Positions 33,448-41,641 of a stretch of 64,000 nucleotides of DNA are shown here, piece after piece. Source of the stretch: JAWXBA01 sp048499805 (GTDB lineage Bacteria; Gemmatimonadota; Gemmatimonadetes; Gemmatimonadales; GWC2-71-9); the NCBI GenBank assembly GCA_048499805.1, contig JASNZF010000002.1, forward strand, positions 496,001 through 560,000. The letters are read 5' to 3'. The notes below the pieces were generated by a model that saw only the letters and a list, made by a program, of their open reading frames with translations, was not told where the DNA came from and did not search any database. Each line of letters opens with the position of its first letter. Position 1 is the first letter of the stretch. The translations under genes were made by a program, and so were the position numbers.

Positions 33448-34149
33448 ATGACCACATTCACGACAGCCGAGATCCGGGGCCGCTATCAGCGGCTGGCCCC
33501 GAACTATGATCGTTCCCTGATCCTGTTGCGACTCTGTGGCTTTCGGGAACAACACTATCGGCGCGAGGCGGTCAGGGCACTGGCATTGAGGCCGGGGGCG
33601 ACGGTGGTGGACCTCGGCTGCGGTACCGGCAGGAACCTCCCCCTCCTGACCAGCGCGGTGGGACCCAAGGGGCGGGTCATCGGCGTGGACCTGACCAGCG
33701 CGATGCTGCGTGCGGCGGAGCGGCGCATCCGTGCCCACCAGTGGACCAACGTCGAACTGGTCGAGGCCGATGCGGCCGTCTACGAGTTCCCGCCCGAGAC
33801 CGACGGCATTTCATCGACCTTTGCCGTGACGCTGGCCCCAAGCTATGACCAGATTCTCCACCGAGCCGCCGACGCACTCGCGCCCTGCGGGCGATTGGCG
33901 GTCGCGGACCTCAAGCTGCCCGAGCGCTGGCCATCCTGGCTGGTCAGGGTGGCGGCGTGGGCGAACCGGCCCTATGGCGTCACGATCGCGCTGGGGGAAC
34001 GATGCCCCTGGGAGTCGGTGCGCCGCTACACCAACGAGGTGGTGTTCCGCGAGTACTACTTCGGTGCCTTGTACCTGTCGGTTGGGGTGGCCCAAGTCAG
34101 GTCGCCAATTGCTCCGCCCCAGAGCGGCTCCGGACCCATCGCAGCCTGA
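33448..34149 (+). CDS. Class I SAM-dependent methyltransferase
   Basis: A 233-residue Rossmann methyltransferase. Motif I is VVDLGCGTGRNLPLL, motif II VIGVDLTSAMLR, then VELVEADA and LAPCGRLAVADLKLPERWPS. The N-terminal lid (IRGRYQRLAPNYDRSLILLR) resembles UbiE/quinone-type and phospholipid methyltransferases. The ATG at 33448 is chosen because the family starts there; a longer frame upstream has no similarity. It is 43 bases after the nuclease-like gene and likely in the same transcript. The substrate is unknown; arsenite methylation is unlikely because the extra Cys residues of ArsM are missing. Confidence 0.85.
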   Translation: MTTFTTAEIRGRYQRLAPNYDRSLILLRLCGFREQHYRREAVRALALRPGATVVDLGCGTGRNLPLLTSAVGPKGRVIGVDLTSAMLRAAERRIRAHQWTNVELVEADAAVYEFPPETDGISSTFAVTLAPSYDQILHRAADALAPCGRLAVADLKLPERWPSWLVRVAAWANRPYGVTIALGERCPWESVRRYTNEVVFREYYFGALYLSVGVAQVRSPIAPPQSGSGPIAA

Positions 34150-34407
34150 CTCGAGTCCACCCACCCGGGTTCTTCGCCACTGGGCGACTGCCGGTCTGCT
34201 CTCCGTCCCAACGCCGATATCGGGTGATCTGCCCCGGCGCCCGAGCCAACTCACCCGCGGGGGCCTCGCGCCGGGTATCTCGCCAGCTGGTAACACCTGG
34301 TGGGAAGAGGGCTTAGCGCTCGACTGGCCGCGGTCCGAGGCGTGCGCGTTGCTCCGGTCGTGGCAGTGGGTTGTTGGGAGTCTACTTGCAAGGGGAGGGA
34401 TCGAATC

Positions 34408-34998
34408 GTGATCAAGCGAATTGGAGTTGGCATGGTGGCGCTGGCCCTCATCGCGGGGCCGGTGGCCTCGCAACAGCATCAGCACGATGAGGGAGCAGCG
34501 GCGACGGATGCCCAGCAGATGGAGATGCACTGTTCCATGATGCGCGGCATGATGGGAATGATGGGTGGTGGGGGAGGGATGGAGATGACCACTGGGATGA
34601 TGACTGGCATGACTCTCCGCCCCCAGTACGTGCTCCAGCACAAGGACGCGCTGCAGTTGACCCCCGCACAGGTATCCCGGATCGAAACGCTCGGCAGCTC
34701 GGCGATGGGAATGCGTGGCATGGCGGACATGCCCATGGGCAACATGCCGATGATGCAGGCGCAGCGGGAGCGCGTGCAGGCGGCGTTCGAGAAGTCTCCG
34801 GCGGATCCGGCAGCGATCCAGGCGGCCATGCGCGACATGGCCACGATGCTTGGCGGGATGATGGCCGAACAGTTGGTCACGGCCGCGAAGGTGCGGGATG
34901 TCCTGACGCCGGCACAGCGCGAACAGGTCGCGAAGCTGCCGTCGCCCTGCATGAAGGAGGGGGCGCCGGCCCAGCATGCCCCGCCGCCCGCAAGCTGA
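34408..34998 (+). CDS. Spy/CpxP-like Met-rich periplasmic protein
   Basis: A 196-residue exported protein with signal MVALALIAGPVASQQ, a Met-rich segment (MMRGMMGMMGGGGGMEM) and two LTxxQ-type helices (LQLTPAQVSRIETL and VLTPAQREQVAKL) that define the Spy/CpxP family. These proteins act as periplasmic stress sensors or chaperones and some bind copper through Met. A GTG at 34408 is the start, behind AGGGGAGGGA. A late Cys (PCMKEG) may add a ligand. It stands about 260 bases after the methyltransferase, so it may have its own promoter. Confidence 0.82.
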   Translation: MIKRIGVGMVALALIAGPVASQQHQHDEGAAATDAQQMEMHCSMMRGMMGMMGGGGGMEMTTGMMTGMTLRPQYVLQHKDALQLTPAQVSRIETLGSSAMGMRGMADMPMGNMPMMQAQRERVQAAFEKSPADPAAIQAAMRDMATMLGGMMAEQLVTAAKVRDVLTPAQREQVAKLPSPCMKEGAPAQHAPPPAS

Positions 34999-35106
34999 CG
35001 AGGAGGTGTCAATTCCCGACCGCGTAGCGGGAGGCACCCTCCGGCCTGGAGTGCCGAGGCACCGCTCCGCGAGTCCGTTGTGGCTGAATGGAGCATGGAG
35101 GCGGTC

Positions 35107-35583
35107 ATGAGGCCATTGGGGAAGGCAGCAAGATGGTTGGTGGCGTCAGGCGTGGTCCTGGTGGGCGTTGCCGGCTGGGCGTACACGAGGGCGAATGCCG
35201 GCCCCCGGGCCGAGGGGCAGGAGGTGGTCGTGTACAAGAGCCCCACCTGTGGGTGCTGTGGGGACTGGGTAGCGTATCTCGAACGCCGAGGATTCACCGT
35301 CGTCGCCCACGACCTGGTGGACGTTGCCCCGATCAAGGCCCGGTTGGGAGTTCCCTCGTCCCTGAGCTCGTGTCACACCGCCACCGTCGGCGGATATGCG
35401 CTCGAGGGGCATGTGCCTGCCGACCTCATCCTCCGGCTGCTCAACGAACGCCCGGCGATTGCGGGTCTGGCCGTTCCCGGCATGCCAGGTGGATCCCCGG
35501 GGATGGAGAGTGCGCCCAAGGTGCCCTATGACGTGATCGCGTTTGATGCCCACGGCCAGACCTCACGCTTCGCAAGCAGGTAA
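35107..35583 (+). CDS. DUF411-family periplasmic metal-binding protein
   Basis: A 158-residue protein with an N-terminal membrane or signal segment (WLVASGVVLVGVAGWAYT) and the DUF411 core: VVVYKSPTCGCCGDWVAYLE, then SCHTATVGGYALEGHVPADL and VPGMPGGSPGME. The CxxCC-like motif and SCHTA with the Met/Gly loop are the expected metal ligands. The family is copper-linked (it includes CopG-like proteins) and may move or reduce copper in the periplasm. GGAGG lies six bases before ATG 35107, better than upstream ATGs. Confidence 0.9.
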   Translation: MRPLGKAARWLVASGVVLVGVAGWAYTRANAGPRAEGQEVVVYKSPTCGCCGDWVAYLERRGFTVVAHDLVDVAPIKARLGVPSSLSSCHTATVGGYALEGHVPADLILRLLNERPAIAGLAVPGMPGGSPGMESAPKVPYDVIAFDAHGQTSRFASR

Positions 35584-35656
35584 TCGGCGGCGGCATCTCG
35601 AGCCGAGATAGTCGGAAGGTCGATCGTCGGGAGCTCATGAGGGAGAGGAGGGCAGC

Positions 35657-35851
35657 ATGGAGTGGATTCGTGCCAACTGGTTCTGGGTGGTCTTCGGCGT
35701 GCTCTTTCTCTGGGTACACATGAAGATGCACGGCAGTCACGGTGGTCATGGGGGGCATGCTGGTCATGGCGGCCACGGTGGTGGACGGGATGCCGGGCCC
35801 CTCAACGCCGCAACCCGCGAAGGGACGGAGGATCGTCATGCTCAACACTAA
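35657..35851 (+). CDS. DUF2933-like small His-rich membrane protein
   Basis: A 64-residue protein with one membrane segment (NWFWVVFGVLFLWVHMKM) and a His/Gly-rich cytoplasmic or periplasmic tail (HGSHGGHGGHAGHGGHGGG). This is the plan of the DUF2933 family in copper and silver islands. Its end overlaps the next gene by 14 bases. The poly-His tail suggests metal binding. Confidence 0.78.
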   Translation: MEWIRANWFWVVFGVLFLWVHMKMHGSHGGHGGHAGHGGHGGGRDAGPLNAATREGTEDRHAQH

Positions 35852-36104
35852 GGTGATGGCGTGGTCGCTTGGTCTGTTCGGTGCAGTGACCTTTGTCGTC
35901 TGCGTGTTGTATGGGCTGGTGGTGCCCGTGCAGCTCCACATGTCAGGGTGGCTGGAACAGGTCCTGCCTGGGTTCGCGTGGTTGACGTTGCCGGGGTTCG
36001 TGATCGGCCTGGTGGAGTCCTTCCTGTATGGGGCATATGCCGGCCTGGTGTTCTCCCCCATCTACAACACCATGCATCGGCGATGGGGAAGGGCTGGGGT
36101 ATGA
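35838..36104 (+). CDS. DUF5676-like membrane protein
   Basis: An 88-residue protein with two hydrophobic segments (LGLFGAVTFVVCVLYGLVVP and a second around LPGFVIGLVESFLYGAYAGL) and a basic end. The pattern fits the DUF5676 family that accompanies copper genes; function is unknown. GGAGG lies nine bases before ATG 35838, and it overlaps the DUF2933-like gene, so they are coupled. Confidence 0.75.
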   Translation: MLNTKVMAWSLGLFGAVTFVVCVLYGLVVPVQLHMSGWLEQVLPGFAWLTLPGFVIGLVESFLYGAYAGLVFSPIYNTMHRRWGRAGV

Positions 36105-36135
36105 AGGCGCGCGTGATCGCGGAGTGGGGCATCGC

Positions 36136-36810
36136 ATGAACAGTTCCATCGACCACTCCGGGGCCTGGGCCGTCGCCATCATCATGATTGTGGCGGTGTC
36201 CTGGATACTCTACCGCTCGCTCGCACCGAAGACCTGGCGCGAGTGGGCGAGCGCCGGGCTGGTGCAGGCGTTCATCATCGCACTCTATGCAGAAATGTAC
36301 GGATTCCCCCTCACGATCTACCTGTTGGTGCGGTTCTTCGGGCTGGACCGCAGCTATCTCAATGCCAACCTCTGGTCCACACTGCTGGGCCTGGGCGAAA
36401 CCGGGATGATGATCTCGATGGTACTCGGTTACGCCCTGCTTTTCCTGGGCATCGGGGTGTTCGCGAAGGGTTGGCGACAATTGTATCAGGCGCGCCAGGA
36501 GCAACGGCTGGCTCGTGGCGGCCTCTATGAGCTCGTGCGGCATCCCCAGTACACGGGGCTTTTCCTCGGCCTCTTCGGGGAGGGAGTGGTGCACTGGCCC
36601 ACGATCTTCTCGGTGACGGTGTTTCCCCTGATCGTGCTGGCATATGGACTGCTCGCTCGTCGGGAGGAGCAACAGATGCTGGCCCGGTTTGGTGAGGAGT
36701 ACCGGGAGTATCAGCGGCAGGTACCAATGTTCCTGCCACGCAGGTCGCAATGGCGGCAATTCTGGGCGAGTGCCAATGCCTCCGGGCGAACCGAGCCAGC
36801 CGAACCGTAG
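36136..36810 (+). CDS. Isoprenylcysteine carboxyl methyltransferase-like membrane enzyme
   Basis: A 224-residue protein with five or so membrane segments and the C-terminal ICMT/phospholipid-methyltransferase signature: GGLYELVRHPQYTGLFLGL and REEQQMLARFGEEYREYQRQ. This family methylates prenylcysteines or lipids with SAM. It is 31 bases behind the DUF5676-like gene, and such methyltransferases recur in metal-resistance islands. With the neighbouring lipid genes it may modify membrane lipids, which is inference. Confidence 0.82.
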   Translation: MNSSIDHSGAWAVAIIMIVAVSWILYRSLAPKTWREWASAGLVQAFIIALYAEMYGFPLTIYLLVRFFGLDRSYLNANLWSTLLGLGETGMMISMVLGYALLFLGIGVFAKGWRQLYQARQEQRLARGGLYELVRHPQYTGLFLGLFGEGVVHWPTIFSVTVFPLIVLAYGLLARREEQQMLARFGEEYREYQRQVPMFLPRRSQWRQFWASANASGRTEPAEP

Positions 36811-36918
36811 TGGGGCGGAGCCTGTTCGGGAGTCGGAGGGAACGAGCCCCCCGCGGGGAATTGGAAGGGGCTCTCCAGAACTCGTCCTGTCGGCGCATCG
36901 GCAACTGGAGGTGAGTGC

Positions 36919-37626
36919 GTGCACCAAGGAACTTCTGGCGTGGGGTTGGAGGAGCGCATCACGCGCGAGATCGGCTATGCGCTCTACGGCCTGCTTGCCG
37001 AACGGCCGATGGTGGCGGTATTCGGCTCTGCCAGGGCCCGGGGGGGAAGTCCCGCCTACGTGGCGGCGGAACAGATGGCAAGGTCACTCGGTCAGGCGGG
37101 GTTTGGGGTCATTACGGGTGGCGGCCCGGGCATCATGGAGGCGGCCAACCGGGGCGCGCGCGAGGTCGGGACCCCGTCCCTGGGCGCATCCATCATCCTG
37201 CCACATGAGCAAACGGGAAACCGATTTCTGGACCGTGAGCTGCGATTCTCGTACTTCTTTGCCCGGAAGCTCGCCCTGATCCGGTCGTCGTGCGGATTCC
37301 TCTGCTTCCCTGGCGGGTTTGGGACCCTGGACGAGCTGTTCGAGGCGCTGACACTGATCCAGACCGAGAAGTTGCCGCATTTCCCGATCGTGCTCTTTGG
37401 CTCGGCCTATTGGGGCGGGCTGGTTGAGTGGATGACGGAAACGATGGTGGACTCCGGCGCCATCGCGGCGCGCGACCGGGGCCTGCTGCTCGTTACGGAT
37501 GAGCCCGCGGTCGCCATTGAACGATTCCGGGCCTGTCATCACACGCTCTGCGCGACCTTGGGCCCCGGGCCGCACTACCCGGAGTCATCTCCGGTTGACA
37601 AGGAGGCATTCCATGGGCATGGGTGA
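36919..37626 (+). CDS. LOG-family (TIGR00730) Rossmann protein
   Basis: A 235-residue protein of the LOG/lysine-decarboxylase-like group: VAVFGSARARGGSPAY, ITGGGPGIMEAANRGA and the hallmark PGGFGTLDELFEALTLIQ. Members act as nucleotide 5'-monophosphate phosphoribohydrolases (cytokinin-activating type) or related nucleosidases. The start is GTG at 36919 behind GGAGGTGA. Its end overlaps the small peptide gene that starts at 37613. The link to metal resistance is unclear, although it recurs in similar islands. Confidence 0.9.
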   Translation: MHQGTSGVGLEERITREIGYALYGLLAERPMVAVFGSARARGGSPAYVAAEQMARSLGQAGFGVITGGGPGIMEAANRGAREVGTPSLGASIILPHEQTGNRFLDRELRFSYFFARKLALIRSSCGFLCFPGGFGTLDELFEALTLIQTEKLPHFPIVLFGSAYWGGLVEWMTETMVDSGAIAARDRGLLLVTDEPAVAIERFRACHHTLCATLGPGPHYPESSPVDKEAFHGHG

Positions 37627-37738
37627 TTTCGCCGGCCATGGCTGGTACATGGTGTTCTGGTGGCTGGGCGCAGCCGCCCTCGCGGTTTTTGGGGTCTGGT
37701 GGCTGATCCGATGGACCAATCGGGGTCCCCGCAGATAG
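37613..37738 (+). CDS. 41-residue membrane peptide
   Basis: Small protein with an N-terminal Gly/His part (MGMGDFAGHGW), a membrane segment (MVFWWLGAAALAVFGVWWLI) and a basic tail. AAGGAGG precedes the ATG by six bases, supporting expression. It overlaps the LOG gene by 14 bases. Function is unknown; its layout is like the peptide at 17328 but the sequence differs. Confidence 0.6.
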   Translation: MGMGDFAGHGWYMVFWWLGAAALAVFGVWWLIRWTNRGPRR

Positions 37739-37898
37739 GCGCGTCTGCCCGTTGGCGGACTGCCTGTTGGGGAACTGAACGATTTGCGTGAATCCGTCGT
37801 TCCATCGCCTTCCAGAGGAAGTGGCGTTGATACAATGTGCGGGCAAGAATGGGATACCTTCGTTGTCCCGGCGGACAAGGCTCGTGCCGTGGGGGGAG

Positions 37899-38738
37899 AT
37901 GGCGCGTCTCTGGGCCGTTGTTGGACTCGCCGCCACCGTGTCCAGCTGCGGGCTCGGCCGGTCTGTGGGACGGGGGGTTGGAGCCGGCGCGGTCGACGCG
38001 CTGGTTGGTCGTGATACGACGCTGATCCGTGTGGAACGGCAGCTGGCCGACTCCGCCGGCACCTTCCTGGGTCGAGCCATGGCGAGGGCGGTGTTCGAAC
38101 CGGCTCGCGCCGCCGCCGACACCATCGGGGAGTTGGCGTCGGCGAGGGCGGATGGCGTGGCGGTACGACTGGCGCAGCGGATCGAGACGGATCTCGACCA
38201 GTCGCTCCAGCGTCTGCTGACCAACAATCTGGATCTGCTCGATCGGCGCGGAGGTGGCCTGGCCGGGGCGACCGCGCGCCAATTCGTCGATGTGATCGGT
38301 TCGGGGCTTGGAGAGGTCCTGGGGCAGGCTGGCGACAGCTTGGCCCGCCGGACCGTTCGTGGGTTGGCGCTGGGCCTTCGCAGCGAGCTGGAACCGGTCC
38401 TGCACGACGTGATGCAGGCAGTGACCGACTCGTTGAGGAACCGGATTCTCCAGGTGGACTCGACCGTGGTGCGCTCTCAAACGGTGAGCGGCGCAAAGTA
38501 CACGGTGCTCGGTGGGACCGCGGTTGCGTTGCTTGGGCTCAGCGTCATCGCGCTGGGGAACTGGCGGCGTCAGCGTCGCGCCCTCCATGCGATGATTGAC
38601 GCGGTCAACGCCCGGGGCGACCCCCAGCTTGACGAAACCGTGCGGTCCTGTGCCCGTGACGCGGGAGTGCACACCTGGCTTGGGGACCGCATTCGTACCC
38701 GCAAGGGTCCAGGAGCGTCGCCACGCCGGGCGCCCTGA
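37899..38738 (+). CDS. Predicted lipoprotein with C-terminal membrane segment, unknown
   Basis: A 279-residue protein I do not recognise. The start at ATG 37899 gives a lipoprotein signal (VVGLAATVSSC, Cys17), then long Ala/Arg/Asp/Leu helices (ERQLADSAGTFLGRAMARAV; ETDLDQSLQRLLTNNLDLLD) and one C-terminal membrane segment (TVLGGTAVALLGLSVIALG) followed by a basic tail. A longer in-frame start at 37788 is possible but lacks a signal. The layout, a lipid anchor plus a helical body and a second anchor, suggests an envelope structural or bridging protein. There are no metal-binding motifs. Confidence 0.55.
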   Translation: MARLWAVVGLAATVSSCGLGRSVGRGVGAGAVDALVGRDTTLIRVERQLADSAGTFLGRAMARAVFEPARAAADTIGELASARADGVAVRLAQRIETDLDQSLQRLLTNNLDLLDRRGGGLAGATARQFVDVIGSGLGEVLGQAGDSLARRTVRGLALGLRSELEPVLHDVMQAVTDSLRNRILQVDSTVVRSQTVSGAKYTVLGGTAVALLGLSVIALGNWRRQRRALHAMIDAVNARGDPQLDETVRSCARDAGVHTWLGDRIRTRKGPGASPRRAP

Positions 38739-39008
38739 ACCGGGCCCCTGCCAGACTGGCCCGCCCCTGGCGGGCCATGGCCGGTCTTTGCACGAACTCC
38801 CGTTCGCTCGTTCCGGGGACTTCCCGACGAGCGGGAATCCGGGTGTGGCTGGGGCCGGTGACTTGGCGCCACCCACTTGCACTCACTCCTGGACGGCAAT
38901 CGTATCCCGCCACCGCGGTTCACCCTCAGCCGAGGAGGTATGCCGGTCCGAAGCGACGGGGTTGAATCCCGAGCGTTCCGCCGGTCACCTCCTGGAGGGC
39001 CGATCCCC

Positions 39009-39275
39009 ATGGGCTCACATGCCCGGTCTCATCTGGTTGCATTTGAAGGTCTGGACGCCGACGCCCAGGCGGGCGGAGTCGGCAGCAGATTGACTGGGCT
39101 GGCCAGGGTGCTGACGGAGGCGGGACTCGAATCCTACCTCTGGTTCCGGGGAGATCTGGAACTCGCGGGGCCGGATTGGCAGTGGGGACACTGTCTGCCT
39201 GGATGGGGCCATGGGCTCAGGCACCACCACCCGGCGGGGTGGTGGATGGGACCGCAGCCGAGTCCGGCTCCCTGA
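39009..39275 (+). pseudogene. N-terminal relic of a glycosyltransferase
   Basis: The peptide LVAFEGLDADAQAGGVGSRL then TGLARVLTEAGLESYLWFRG and RHHHPAGW resembles the N-terminus of GT4/glycogen-synthase-like glycosyltransferases (GGIGT-- then LA--L---GHE---W). It ends at 39275, and the next gene is unrelated, so the C-terminal catalytic domain is missing. The first start of the frame is the ATG at 39009. Confidence 0.55.
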
Positions 39276-39282
39276 CCCCCGC

Positions 39283-40695
39283 ATGTTGATGCCCCCCACC
39301 CCAAGTTCCCACCTTGACCGGTCGCGACGACTTGCCCGAGCCTCGGTCGAGGTCTGCCGCCGATGCCTCGGCGTGGTGCGTCGCTGGTCCAGGTCTCGGG
39401 TCGGCCGTCTGGTGCTTGGGACCACCTTCGTTGGGGCCGTTCTGGTGTTCGCCTTCGCCATCGTCGGGGTACCCCACATACTCGGCGGAACCCGCATGGC
39501 CCTCGTGGTCGGGCCAGAGCGTGCGGACATACCTGCCATCGGGACTGTCGCGTGGGCGCACGCCTTCACCCTGGCCACCGGGACGGATCTGACGGCGGGG
39601 AACAGCGTCGAACTCCTGGCTAATGGGGAGGAAACCTTCCACCGACTTTGGGCCGACCTCCGGCAGGCCAAGCGTTCGGTGACGATTCAGATGTACTTCG
39701 CCGCTGGCGGGGAGGTGATGGACAGTGTCCTCGCCATTCTCTCGGCGCGTGCCAGGGCGGGGGTGCGGGTGTTTTTCCTCTACGATGCGTTTGGCTCCGC
39801 CGACCTGCCGGAGCGGTATCTCCTGTCGCTCACGCTGGCCGGGGTTCACACGGCCGCCTTCCGACCGCTGCGCTGGTACTCCCTGGACCGCGCCTATCAT
39901 CGGTCGCACACGCGTGGCATCGTCATCGATGGCGAGATCGGCTATACCGGCGGGTTCGGTTTCGCGGACCAGTGGCTTGGGAACGGGGAGTCGCCGGATC
40001 AGTGGCGGGAAACCAACGTGCGGTTTCGCGGGCCGGCCGCCCAGCATGCGCAGACCTCATTCGTGCACAAATGGGCCGAGGTGACCGGCACCATCGTGAC
40101 GGGGGAGGCCTTCCTTGGCCCACCGGAGACGATGGTCAGCGGTACGTACCAGGCGGCATTCCTCCATAGTCCACCCGCGGTCGGAGGGACCGTCGCCGAG
40201 CGGTTTCTGGCGCTGGCGATTGCCAGCGCGCGCCACCGCCTGTACCTCACCAATCCCTACTTCGTGCCCAGCCCGCCCGTGGTGGACGCCCTCGTTGCGG
40301 CGGCCCGCCGTGGCGTAGATGTGCGCATCCTGACCAACGGGGCACAGTCGGATGTCAAGGTGACCTGGTTCGCCGGGCGGAGCCAATATGACGAGTTGCT
40401 CGCGGCTGGGGTTGGGGTATGGGAATATCAGCCTGCCGTGCTCCACGCCAAGACCTTTGTGGTCGATGGAAGCTGGTTGGCCGTGGGGACCATCAACATT
40501 GACAGTCGCTCCCTGGCATTCAACAACGAAGTCAGCCTGACCGTGGTCGACAGTGGGCTGGGTGCGGCGATGGATGCCATGTTCCGAGCCGATCAGGGGC
40601 GCGCCCTCGAGATCAAGCTGGAGCTGTTTCGTCGCAGGTCCAGACTACACCGCCTCCTGGAAAATGCGGCCTATGCATTCGCCCGCCTGCTGTGA
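39283..40695 (+). CDS. Cardiolipin synthase-like phospholipase D protein
   Basis: A 470-residue membrane protein of the PLD superfamily, which joins phosphatidylglycerols into cardiolipin. One N-terminal membrane segment (LVLGTTFVGAVLVFAFAIVG) precedes two PLD domains. The second HKD motif is canonical (HAKTFVVDGSWLAVGTINID). The first reads HTRGIVIDGEIGYTGG, with Arg for Lys, an unusual change at a catalytic position. Length is normal. No Shine-Dalgarno decides the start: ATG 39283 is used; upstream in-frame starts reach 39211. It may adapt membrane charge, in keeping with the other lipid genes nearby. Confidence 0.88.
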   Translation: MLMPPTPSSHLDRSRRLARASVEVCRRCLGVVRRWSRSRVGRLVLGTTFVGAVLVFAFAIVGVPHILGGTRMALVVGPERADIPAIGTVAWAHAFTLATGTDLTAGNSVELLANGEETFHRLWADLRQAKRSVTIQMYFAAGGEVMDSVLAILSARARAGVRVFFLYDAFGSADLPERYLLSLTLAGVHTAAFRPLRWYSLDRAYHRSHTRGIVIDGEIGYTGGFGFADQWLGNGESPDQWRETNVRFRGPAAQHAQTSFVHKWAEVTGTIVTGEAFLGPPETMVSGTYQAAFLHSPPAVGGTVAERFLALAIASARHRLYLTNPYFVPSPPVVDALVAAARRGVDVRILTNGAQSDVKVTWFAGRSQYDELLAAGVGVWEYQPAVLHAKTFVVDGSWLAVGTINIDSRSLAFNNEVSLTVVDSGLGAAMDAMFRADQGRALEIKLELFRRRSRLHRLLENAAYAFARLL

Positions 40696-40896
40696 CGGAA
40701 CCCGAGTACGGGGCGGGGGATATGCCCCGATTGGTGCGCCAGACGAAAGGCGTCGCCGTGGCCGGGGCGGTCCAACGATTCCGCAAGTGTCGATGGTACA
40801 GGGGGTTGGAGAGCCCGGCGAGTTGGTGCGCGCCTTGCAAATCCTCCTCCATAAGCCTTACCACCGGGTGACGGCACACAGATTCCAGGAGGGAGC

Positions 40897-41076
40897 ATGA
40901 ACGTCCGCGACGAAGTGTGCGGGATGGAGTTCCCCGCCGACCAGGCGGTTGCAACCACCAAATATGCCGGGAACCTCTACTATTTCTGCGCCGAGCGCTG
41001 CAAGAAACTCTTTCAAGAGAACCCGCACTGGTACGTGGAGGCCGTCACCCCGAAGGAAGCGCCTCCATCGGTGTGA
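40897..41076 (+). CDS. Second YHS-domain mini-protein
   Basis: A 59-residue single YHS domain (DEVCGMEFPADQAVATTKYA, then YYFCAERCKKLFQENPHWYV) with the same Cys plan as the one at 32586. GGAGGGAG lies just before the ATG. It lies between the cardiolipin synthase and the second cus operon. Probably a copper or silver-binding carrier, as for the first. Confidence 0.85.
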   Translation: MNVRDEVCGMEFPADQAVATTKYAGNLYYFCAERCKKLFQENPHWYVEAVTPKEAPPSV

Positions 41077-41196
41077 TGCTCCCAGGTGGTTCGGTCCGCG
41101 CCTTGAGGAGAATGGCTGAAGATCAGACATTGCGTGTGAGGAAGCCTTCATGAAGCTTTCACCGAGCGTGTCTCCTACCGCTGATAGGTTTCAATA

Positions 41197-41571
41197 ATGA
41201 TGCCTCGTCGCCCGTTGGCCGTCTTCGTGATGCTTGCCGTGTTCGTCTTGCGAGTCGGGAGCACACCGGTCATGCCGGAATGCACTCCAGGGCACCACGC
41301 TGCCCTCGCAGGCGTACAGCCGGTCGAGCACGCTCCCCACGAGGGTGCCGGTCAACCGGCGCAGCAGATGCCGGGTTGCGATGGACAGGAGAGCCACTCC
41401 CCCTTGAACTGCGGCATGTCTGCGGGATGTTCGACTGCGCCTGTTCAGCAAGCAGCGGTGGCAAGCCTCCTCGAACCGGACGAAAGCACCGACCGGCAGG
41501 CCCCATTCACCCCAGTCCTGCAGCCCCGGACCATCCGGCCCGCGAGTCCCCCTCCGAAACTCGAGTCCTGA
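41197..41571 (+). CDS. Small secreted Cys/His/Met protein heading cus operon 2
   Basis: A 124-residue protein with a signal segment (LAVFVMLAVFVLRVGS), then ligands in MPECTPGHHAA, EHAPHEGAG, QMPGCDGQESH and NCGMSAGCS, and a Pro-rich tail ending ASPPPKLES. No named family is recognised. It is in the same position and has the same plan as the protein at 6796, both directly ahead of cusC. TTCACC (41159-41164) and TGATAG (41183-41188) could form its promoter with an 18-base spacer, weakly. Confidence 0.62.
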   Translation: MMPRRPLAVFVMLAVFVLRVGSTPVMPECTPGHHAALAGVQPVEHAPHEGAGQPAQQMPGCDGQESHSPLNCGMSAGCSTAPVQQAAVASLLEPDESTDRQAPFTPVLQPRTIRPASPPPKLES

Positions 41572-41641
41572 CAGACCGAATTGTGTTCCGTGCCATGGCT
41601 GTCTCCGGCTTGGCACAGGTGTCTCCTGTCGAGGACGAGTC

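Noticed and set aside
33448..34149. Methyltransferase considered as arsenite methyltransferase (ArsM)
   Set aside because: The Cys residues needed for arsenite binding are not present, and no arsenic genes are nearby.
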